Shown here: piece after piece, positions 6,650-13,233 of the stretch
How the letters are laid out: every line of letters starts with the position of its first letter
Position numbering within the stretch: position 1 is the first letter of the stretch
Origin: Planctomyces sp. SH-PL62
GTDB lineage: Bacteria > Planctomycetota > Planctomycetia > Planctomycetales > Planctomycetaceae
Reading direction: 5' to 3'
DNA length: 35,523 bases
Assembly: GCA_945893045.1 (NCBI GenBank)
Contig: CAMDEA010000085.1
Span: 1-35,523 of the forward strand
The notes under the pieces: model-generated
Databases searched by the model: none
Told to the model about the DNA's origin: nothing
Seen by the model: the letters and a program-made list of their open reading frames with translations, nothing else
Program-made: the position numbers and the translations under genes

Positions 6650-9600
6650 TCAGTTGGAAGCGATTTCGATCCAAATTGTGACCTTCGCGCTTCCGACGGA
6701 GACTGGCTTGGAATCGGACGGGGGCGGCGTGGAGGATTCGATCGAGTTCGCCAACGTCTCGGCCTTGATGTACTCGCTCCAGCTTTGCAGCGCGGCGGGT
6801 ACGTCTGCGCCGTCAGCCGCATAAGACACTTTGATCCGCGCTTGGATTTCGAGGTTGGCATCTTTGCGAAGTTGTTGCACTTGGCGGACGAAGTCGCGGG
6901 CGATGCCTTCTTGGAGCAGTTCCGGCGTCAGGTGCGTGCTCAGCGCGATTTGGACGCCGCGTTCGTCGGTGCTGACCCATTCGGCGGCTTGTTGGGTGGT
7001 GATGACGATGTCGGTCGGCAGCAGTACGACCTCGGTGTCGGCGACCTTCAGCGTGACGCTTTCTCCTCGGCGGAGTGGGGCGAGCGTGTTGGGGTCGGTG
7101 GCCGCGAGCATTTGGGTGATCGCTCCCAGCAGCTTGCCGTACTTGGGGCCGAGGGCTTTTTGGTTCGGCTTGTAGACGTAGCTCACCAGGTCGTCGAGGT
7201 GGTCGCAGCTCGTCAGCTTTTTGAGGTTGAGTTCTTCCTCGATGACGTCGGCCAGACGTTCGATGGCGGCTCGCTGCTGCGGGTCTTGGCAGGCGAAGCG
7301 GAGTTCGGCCAGCGGCTGACGGACTCGCAGATCGGCCTCTTCTCGCAGCTTGTGACCCAGCTTCACGACGAGCTGTGCCAGTGCCATCCGCTCGTTGAGT
7401 TCGGGGTCGAGAAGAGATTCTTTTGGTTCCTGGTAATCGCAGAGATGCACGGAACTATGAAACGATTGAGATTGTTTCTTTGCGTAACGATCTTGGTTTT
7501 CTTCAAGACAGCCTGCCTCCACCAACAGACGGACGGCTCGATAGATCGTTGCCCGCGAGATTCGTTGACCTTCACATTCTGAAACAAGGTCTTCCGTGCT
7601 GAACCAACCGGATCGAAGCTGAATTGCATTGAAAATGGCTTCTCGCTCGCGTGTTAGTCTCTCCGATTTTCCAGCAAGAAAGCGACTGAACGAATCCAAG
7701 CTAAACGAACCGGCCTGCGACATCGGATTCACAACGAGGTTCTGATACATCCGCTCGCAAACAAACGGCACCAATGGTGCGAGTAGCTTCGACAGCGTGA
7801 CGAGGACGTCGTAGAGCGTCTGATAGGCGGCAAGCTTGTCAGTATCGCTCGCGTCGCGAGATCGCCAAAAGCGGCGGCGGTTGCGGCGGATGTACCAGTT
7901 CGAGAGATCGTCGATGAACGCAGCGGCGGCACTGCACACACCGGGAGTGTTGTAGTTCTCGAACTCGCGGCGACAGGTCACGATCAACGCTTGCAGGTTC
8001 GAGAGCACCCAGCGGTCGATCTCTGGACGGTCGGCAACCGGGACGCAACCGTCGTTTAACCGCACGCCGCAGGCACGCGCGTCGGGGGAATCGTCGGGAA
8101 GTGATTGACCGCTCGACGCGCGTGCCTGCGGCGTGCGGTTAAACGAGGCGAGCGGATCGAACTCATCCAGCCTCGCGTAGTTCACGAAGAACGAATAGCT
8201 GTTCCAGAGCGGGATCAGAATTTGGCGGCGGACTTCGTCGGCGGGTTTGCTGACGACTTCGCAGACGGGCAGGCCCTCGGCGGTGTGGTCGGTGGGGCCG
8301 TCGGGGGTCTCGATCGTGACCGGCTTGTCCTTGTGCCGAGTCCCGAAGCGCAGGTCTTGCGCGGGGTTATGAGCCAGGTACATCCAGCGCATCGTGTCCA
8401 CGCCGAGCTGCTCGGCGGCTTCCTCGAACCAGATGGCCGTGCCGTCCGACTTGTGCATCGGCTGGCCGTCCTCGTTCATGACGAGCCGGTGGCCGAGAAG
8501 GGTTTTGAAGGGACGCTTTTGCTCCGCACTCACGCCACCCTGCTTGCCAGGGTGGTTCCCGCGCTCTGCAGCTAGCTCGTCGTTGTCGGCAGTACGGTCG
8601 TTTTCATCGCTGTAGTGAAGAGGCGCGGGAACCACCGGGGCAAGCCCGGTGGCGGGAGTTTCCTCGTCCCACATCATCATCGTGGCCAGCGACAGCAGCG
8701 AATAGAACCAGTTGCGGAACTGGCCGGGGAAGCATTCGGTGACGAAGTCGGCCGGGTATTGTTTGGCCCACTCGGCGCGGTTCGAGTTGTATTGCATGGT
8801 CGAGAACGGAACGATGCCGGCGTCGAGCCACGGGTTGCCGACATCGACGATGCGCGACATCAGCCGGCCGGTCTGCGGATTCTTGATCTTCACCGCGTCG
8901 ATCCACGGCCGGTGCGGCGTGTGACCTTCCAAGACCTCCCAGCCCTCGACCGCGCGGCTCTTGAGTTCTTCCAGCGAGCCGATGACTTCGAAGTCGATCC
9001 GCTTCTCGCCGTTGACTTCGTACTCCTCGACCCAGATCGGCAGAGCCAGTCCCCAGAATCGCTTCTTCGAGATCATCCAATCGCGCATCGACGTGAGCCA
9101 TTCCAGCTCGCGTTCCTTGCCGTTGATGCTGTCGGGCAGCCAGCGAATCGCCTCGGTGACTTCCTTGATCTCGTCCCGCCAGTCCATGTTGATGAACCAC
9201 TCATCGACCAGCCGAAAGACCAGCTCGTCCCCCGTCCGCCAACAGTGCGGGTAAATGTGCGGGTACTGCTCGACGTTGACCAGCAGATGTTTCGCTTTGA
9301 GCCGTTCAAACACCAACTCCGCCGTCGCCGGATCGGTTGAGTTCTTCCCGGTGAACTCGCCGAAGCCTTCGAGGAAATTTCCGTCCTCGCCCAGCGGCGC
9401 GATTCCGACGATGCCTAGCTGCTGACCGAGCACATGGTCCACGTCACCGCAACCCGGAGCGATGTGAACGATTCCGGTTCCCTCGCCGGCCACGACGTTC
9501 GCGTTCCCTTTGAAGTCGCGACCGCCATCAACCACCTTGTGGCACTGAAGTCCACAGAGATGTTTCACTCGCGGATCAAACGGCACGCCGCCCGGTTCGC

Positions 9601-10897
9601 CCTGAGCCGGTAGATCATCGAACGGACCGGTGTATTCCCAACCGATCATCTCCACGCCTTTGAGCGTCCCTTCAATCTCGTAGCCGCCTTGTTCCTTGAA
9701 GATTTGCCCGATGCTTTTCAGCTTCGGGACACCGCTCGGCCACGACCATTCGGGGCGGCCGAAGCCTTCTTTGAATTCTTTGGCGAGCCGTTGGAATTCC
9801 AGATTGTCTTTCGCGAAGTAATAGACGCTGCCGTCGCGCTTGCTGCGCAGCTTCACGTAATCAAGGTCCGGGTTGACCGCCGCCGCGACGTTGCTGGTGA
9901 GCGTCCAAGGAGTCGTCGTCCAAACCAAGAGATACTCCTGGCCCGCCTTCTCCTTGAGGTACTTAATTGCATCGTTGATTGTCTTGATCTTGTCGTAGTC
10001 ATCATCGGGGATCGAAACGCCACATCGGTCTTCCAACTCCATGACGAACTCGACGACATCTAGTGAATTCGCGCTTTGATCTCGTTTCGACAACTCGGCA
10101 ATCACTTCGTCCAAGCTCGATTTGCGAACAAGCGGAAACCGCACGAAGATCGACTTGTGAACCGTCAGCCGCCGTCCGTCGGCGACTTCCATCTGCGAGT
10201 ACGCGCTGCCGCCTCGGCCGGACCAGGGCATCACGTCGTAGCCGCGATAAATTTTCCCGCGAGCAAAGCACTTCTTCAGAAACGTCCAAATCGTCTCGTT
10301 GTTCTCGGTCGAGAACGTGAAGTAGCTGCCGCCCCACTCCGCATTGCCGAGCCGTGCGACGAGTTCGCTGGCAGTTCCCGACTCGGTCTTGCCGGAGGGC
10401 GTCGTGATCGTCACGACTTCGTCCGTCCCAATCTTCGACGCCAAAAACCGCAGCGTGTCTGGATCGTCCCAATCGGTCCAATAGCCGAGCCGAATCGACT
10501 GCTCAGTCTGCCGAGCCGCGAACTTCAGCACACGGCGTTTGCACTCGTTGACGAACTTGTCGATGCCGTACTGCTCGATGGCGGTCTTCGAGCCGAGGTT
10601 CAATTGCTTCTCGACTTCGACCTCGACCCACAGTCCCTGGCAATCGAACCCGTTTTGATACCTCAGTTCATGCCCGGTCATCGCGTAGTAGCGTTGATAG
10701 GCGTCCTTGTAGGTTCGCCCCCAGGCGTGATGCACGCCCATCGGGTTGTTGGCCGTGATCGGCCCGTCGAGGAAGTTCCACTTCGGCTTTCCGGCATTCT
10801 GCTGCCGCAATTTGTCGAAGATGCGATTCTGCTCCCAGAACTTCAGCACTTCATGCTCACCTGTCACGAATCTCGCTTCACCAACTTTTTCAAACAT
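6650..10897 (-). CDS. ileS: Isoleucyl-tRNA synthetase with four in-frame insertions
   Basis: This encodes 1415 residues, whereas bacterial IleRS enzymes are commonly about 900-1100. It charges tRNA-Ile with isoleucine. The HIGH-type motif is GVHHAWG (residues 54-60), editing-domain sequence includes VWTTTPWTLTSN and GTGIVHIAPGCGD, and the KMSKS equivalent is the degenerate MHKSDG. The C-terminus carries the large-type IleRS extension (LTPELLQEGIARDFVRQVQQL). Four segments interrupt family-like sequence without breaking the frame: an ACP-like piece (about residues 259-320), repeat-derived segments at about 749-789 and 918-949, and a Fur-like winged helix at about 1055-1146. ATG 10897 was chosen because family-like sequence (FEKVGEARF) starts there; AAGGA lies about 14 bases upstream. 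As there is no other ileS in view, the gene may well be the working copy, but that cannot be proved here. Confidence 0.95.
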   Translation of the reverse strand: MFEKVGEARFVTGEHEVLKFWEQNRIFDKLRQQNAGKPKWNFLDGPITANNPMGVHHAWGRTYKDAYQRYYAMTGHELRYQNGFDCQGLWVEVEVEKQLNLGSKTAIEQYGIDKFVNECKRRVLKFAARQTEQSIRLGYWTDWDDPDTLRFLASKIGTDEVVTITTPSGKTESGTASELVARLGNAEWGGSYFTFSTENNETIWTFLKKCFARGKIYRGYDVMPWSGRGGSAYSQMEVADGRRLTVHKSIFVRFPLVRKSSLDEVIAELSKRDQSANSLDVVEFVMELEDRCGVSIPDDDYDKIKTINDAIKYLKEKAGQEYLLVWTTTPWTLTSNVAAAVNPDLDYVKLRSKRDGSVYYFAKDNLEFQRLAKEFKEGFGRPEWSWPSGVPKLKSIGQIFKEQGGYEIEGTLKGVEMIGWEYTGPFDDLPAQGEPGGVPFDPRVKHLCGLQCHKVVDGGRDFKGNANVVAGEGTGIVHIAPGCGDVDHVLGQQLGIVGIAPLGEDGNFLEGFGEFTGKNSTDPATAELVFERLKAKHLLVNVEQYPHIYPHCWRTGDELVFRLVDEWFINMDWRDEIKEVTEAIRWLPDSINGKERELEWLTSMRDWMISKKRFWGLALPIWVEEYEVNGEKRIDFEVIGSLEELKSRAVEGWEVLEGHTPHRPWIDAVKIKNPQTGRLMSRIVDVGNPWLDAGIVPFSTMQYNSNRAEWAKQYPADFVTECFPGQFRNWFYSLLSLATMMMWDEETPATGLAPVVPAPLHYSDENDRTADNDELAAERGNHPGKQGGVSAEQKRPFKTLLGHRLVMNEDGQPMHKSDGTAIWFEEAAEQLGVDTMRWMYLAHNPAQDLRFGTRHKDKPVTIETPDGPTDHTAEGLPVCEVVSKPADEVRRQILIPLWNSYSFFVNYARLDEFDPLASFNRTPQARASSGQSLPDDSPDARACGVRLNDGCVPVADRPEIDRWVLSNLQALIVTCRREFENYNTPGVCSAAAAFIDDLSNWYIRRNRRRFWRSRDASDTDKLAAYQTLYDVLVTLSKLLAPLVPFVCERMYQNLVVNPMSQAGSFSLDSFSRFLAGKSERLTREREAIFNAIQLRSGWFSTEDLVSECEGQRISRATIYRAVRLLVEAGCLEENQDRYAKKQSQSFHSSVHLCDYQEPKESLLDPELNERMALAQLVVKLGHKLREEADLRVRQPLAELRFACQDPQQRAAIERLADVIEEELNLKKLTSCDHLDDLVSYVYKPNQKALGPKYGKLLGAITQMLAATDPNTLAPLRRGESVTLKVADTEVVLLPTDIVITTQQAAEWVSTDERGVQIALSTHLTPELLQEGIARDFVRQVQQLRKDANLEIQARIKVSYAADGADVPAALQSWSEYIKAETLANSIESSTPPPSDSKPVSVGSAKVTIWIEIASN
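7460..7730 (-). other. Fur-like winged-helix segment embedded in ileS
   Basis: About 90 codons between MYQNLVV and SSVHLCDY of IleRS, which are normally close together. The segment begins SLDSFSRFLAGKSERLTRER and contains STEDLVSE and SRATIYRAVRLLVEAGCLEE. This matches the N-terminal DNA-binding domain of Fur-family repressors, including the recognition helix (T-[IV]-Y-R). The Fur metal-binding and dimerisation half is absent. The DNA is visibly more A/T-rich than the flanking ileS sequence. The reading is from family pattern; no alignment was run. Confidence 0.8.
8053..8145. repeat. Perfect 32-bp inverted repeat inside ileS
   Basis: Arms at 8053-8084 and 8114-8145 are exact reverse complements (start CGTTTAACCGCACGCC), with a 29-bp spacer. 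The insert is translated in frame as a Pro/Arg/Ala-rich stretch (NRTPQARASSG … DARACGVRLND) between FDPLASF and VADRPEIDRW. Confidence 0.9.
8532..8654. repeat. Paired hairpin repeat inside ileS, arms differ by compensated changes
   Basis: The left arm 8532-8563 contains the hairpin CCACCCT/AGGGTGG; the right arm 8623-8654 contains CCACCGGG/CCCGGTGG. Arms match as inverted repeats except at four positions, which pair with each other inside each hairpin. The stretch is read in frame as part of IleRS just upstream (in protein order) of RPFKTLLGHRLVMNEDGQ. Confidence 0.88.
9940..10122 (-). other. Acyl-carrier-protein-like segment embedded in ileS
   Basis: About 60 codons between FVRFPLV and EYLLVWTTTPWTL of IleRS, which are normally nearly contiguous. 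The segment contains SLDVVEFVMELEDRCGVSIP then DDDYDKIKTINDAIKYL, matching helices II-IV of acyl carrier proteins. The serine equivalent to the phosphopantetheine site is Ser278, but the preceding conserved Asp of the DSL motif is Asn (NSL), so modification is doubtful. ACP helix I is not recognisable. Base composition is more A/T-rich than the neighbouring ileS sequence. Confidence 0.82.
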
Positions 10898-11117
10898 GGC
10901 GAACAGACTGTCCTTTCCGATTTTCAAGCAACGCAAAACGGAGCGGGAATTTAGCCGCTGGGGGCGTAATTGAAACGGCTGAATCGTCGATGCTGCTCAC
11001 GAGCGACGGGCATTCGATCAGGAAAAAATCAACAGTCCTTTGACCGGCGATCGTCTCTTGGATTCAAATCAAGGCGAGAGAGATGCGCTCGGTGACTTGA
11101 ACGGTGAAGTACACCTC

Positions 11118-13067
11118 ATGGACATGGCCCTCGAACAACTGGCGGCTTCGCTACGACGGACGGGATTGGTTTCGGATCTCGACTTTGAGACCGCCTGCCA
11201 TGAATTGACCGCATCGGGCGATGCGGTCACGGCCGATCGGCTGCTGGATCGTTTGTCGGGGCTTGGGCGTCTGACAGCCTACCAACGGCAACGAGTCGGT
11301 GAAGGACGCGCGGCGGATCTGGTGCTCGGCAACTACACGCTGGTCAGTGGCATCGGCGTGGGCGGCATGGGCGAGGTCTTCAAGGCGGTCCATCGGCGGA
11401 TGAAGCGGCAGGTGGCGATCAAAGTCTTGTCGCTGGATAAGGTCCACAACCGCGGGCGGATCGACTTGTTTCAACGCGAAATTGAAACGATGGCGCAGCT
11501 CAGCCATCCGAATATCGTGACGGCTTATGACGCCGACGAATGCGACCGCGGTGCGTATCTGGTGATGGAGTTCGTCGGTGGCTCGGACTTGGCGACGCTG
11601 GTCAAGAAGCAGCGATTGCTGACGTTGCGGCGGGCTGTGGAGTACATCGTGCAGGCGGCTCGTGGTCTGCATTACGCCCACTCTCAAAACGTCGTGCATG
11701 GCGATGTCAAACCGGCGAACATGCTGCTGAGTCAGGATGGCACGGTCAAAATCACCGACTTGGGACTCGCTCGGCTGTTGAACAATGAGTTGCCTCTGGA
11801 TTCGGGAGGCGAGCACTCGTCGAACCCCAATCCCAAGTCGATTGCCGGAACTGTCAGCTTCATGCCGCCGGAGCAAGCGTTTCGACCCCAAGAGGTCGAT
11901 CACCGCGCGGACATCTATAGCTTGGGTTGTTCGCTCTACTTCTTGCTGGCCGGCCAGACGCTGTTCAACGAAAAGAATGTGCTCACGCATTTGCTGGCGC
12001 ACCGAGATCGTCCACGACCGTTGCTGCGCGACTTGCGTGCTGATGCACCGCAAGAACTAGAGGCGATCTATCAGCGCATGGTCGCGCCGCTTCCCGACGA
12101 TCGCTATCGCTCGATGGCCGAAGTGGTCGAAGCGCTGGAAGCCTGCGAGTTGCCCGACACGCTCGATCAGACGGTCGCGTCGACAGGTGCCATTCCAGCC
12201 GGCGACGACTCTTCGATGGTCATCCGGGACGAGCCGACGACTTGTATGTCGGCGAGTTCGCTGGTGTTGGCGGGAGTCTCGTTTCTGCTGGTGGAACAGT
12301 CTCGATTGCAGACCCGCGTGATCTCTTCGCAGATGGCCGAGATGGGGATCGAGATGATTCGCACGGCGGCGTCCGGCCAAGAGGCTTGGGAGGCGATGCT
12401 CAGCCAATGCCCGGATGTGGTCGTCTGCTCGATGCACCTGCCGGATATGACGGGGGCGGATTTGGTCCGTCGCATGCGCAGCCATGCCGAGATGAAGGAC
12501 GTGGCATTCGTGTTGATCTCCAGCGAGACCGACTACGAGTACCTCGAACCGGTGCGGCAATCGGGAACGGCGGCCATTCTTCCCAAGCCGTTCGACTTGC
12601 CAGCGCTGAGGCAAGCGCTGATGGCGGCGGTCGATTTCTCGCCCAACGCGGTACATGCTCACAATCTGCGATTGACCGGATTGCGCATGCTGATCGCCGA
12701 CGACAGCCGTTCCGCGCGCAGCCATGCTCGGCGAGTTCTCGAAAACCTCGGCGGCGAGAAAATTACCGAGGCCGTCAATGGCCGCGAGGCGATCCAATTC
12801 TTATCGACGGACCAGTTCGACTTGATCGTGACTGACTGGCACATGCCGGAGTGTGACGGGCTGGAGTTGACTCGGCACATTCGTCACGACCCGCGCCACC
12901 AACACGTCCCCGTGTTGATGATTACCAGCGAGACGGACCAAACGTGTTTGAACGACGCACTCCGCACAGGCGTCAGCGCCATCTGTCCGAAGGTGTTCGA
13001 TCCCCAATCTGTGGCGGGAATCCTGAACTCGCTGCTTGACGCTGCTCGGTTGCGAACTCTTTCATAG
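11118..13067 (+). CDS. Ser/Thr protein kinase fused to two receiver domains
   Basis: A 649-residue cytoplasmic hybrid. Residues about 70-345 form a eukaryotic-type kinase: GVGGMGEV glycine loop, AIK lysine near 102, HGDVKPANML catalytic loop near 194 (HRD is HGD, with the Asp kept), TDLGLA in place of DFG, and MPPEQ. Residues about 382-505 form a receiver-like domain in which the phosphoacceptor Asp position is Ser (VVVCSMHLPDMTG). Residues about 520-640 form a second receiver with the acidic pair ADDS, the acceptor in VTDWHMP, TSET and the conserved Lys in CPK. It is the first gene of the chemosensory cluster, so it may link Ser/Thr phosphorylation with CheA signalling; that is inference. 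ATG 11118 follows a weak GAAG; ATG 11124 is also possible. Confidence 0.9.
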   Translation: MDMALEQLAASLRRTGLVSDLDFETACHELTASGDAVTADRLLDRLSGLGRLTAYQRQRVGEGRAADLVLGNYTLVSGIGVGGMGEVFKAVHRRMKRQVAIKVLSLDKVHNRGRIDLFQREIETMAQLSHPNIVTAYDADECDRGAYLVMEFVGGSDLATLVKKQRLLTLRRAVEYIVQAARGLHYAHSQNVVHGDVKPANMLLSQDGTVKITDLGLARLLNNELPLDSGGEHSSNPNPKSIAGTVSFMPPEQAFRPQEVDHRADIYSLGCSLYFLLAGQTLFNEKNVLTHLLAHRDRPRPLLRDLRADAPQELEAIYQRMVAPLPDDRYRSMAEVVEALEACELPDTLDQTVASTGAIPAGDDSSMVIRDEPTTCMSASSLVLAGVSFLLVEQSRLQTRVISSQMAEMGIEMIRTAASGQEAWEAMLSQCPDVVVCSMHLPDMTGADLVRRMRSHAEMKDVAFVLISSETDYEYLEPVRQSGTAAILPKPFDLPALRQALMAAVDFSPNAVHAHNLRLTGLRMLIADDSRSARSHARRVLENLGGEKITEAVNGREAIQFLSTDQFDLIVTDWHMPECDGLELTRHIRHDPRHQHVPVLMITSETDQTCLNDALRTGVSAICPKVFDPQSVAGILNSLLDAARLRTLS

Positions 13068-13092
13068 CTCACCAAATGTCAAAGGCAAGCGT

Positions 13093-13193
13093 GAAGTAAC
13101 CCGATGCGTCAGCGAGGGCGCTCGCTTTACGTGACGAAGAGTTCGTTGTCGCAGTTTCTGAAGCGATCGCCCTCGCTGACGCTTCGGGTTACT
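13093..13193. repeat. CCCGAAGCG-type inverted repeat between the kinase gene and cheA
   Basis: Arms 13093-13126 and 13160-13193 begin AAGTAACCCGATGCG and end CGCTTCGGGTTACTT, with two mismatches over 34 bp. The 33-bp spacer shows nothing recognisable. The element occupies most of the 166-bp gap between two co-directional chemosensory genes. Confidence 0.88.
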
Positions 13194-13233
13194 TGGGTGG
13201 CTGTCTTTCGCGCGATCGTTGCTGGGGTGTCCG

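Noticed and set aside
9940..10122. ACP-like segment as a separate gene overlapping ileS
   Set aside because: It is in the ileS frame with no own start, stop or ribosome-binding site, and IleRS sequence continues directly on both sides.
10076..10954. Long plus-strand open frame opposite ileS
   Set aside because: Antisense shadow of a strongly supported gene; Arg/Pro-rich composition typical of reverse frames in G+C-rich DNA, with no domain.
11690..11720. Kinase judged inactive because HRD is HGD
   Set aside because: The catalytic Asp, the following Lys-Pro-Ala-Asn and the VAIK lysine are all present; Gly for Arg alone does not abolish activity.
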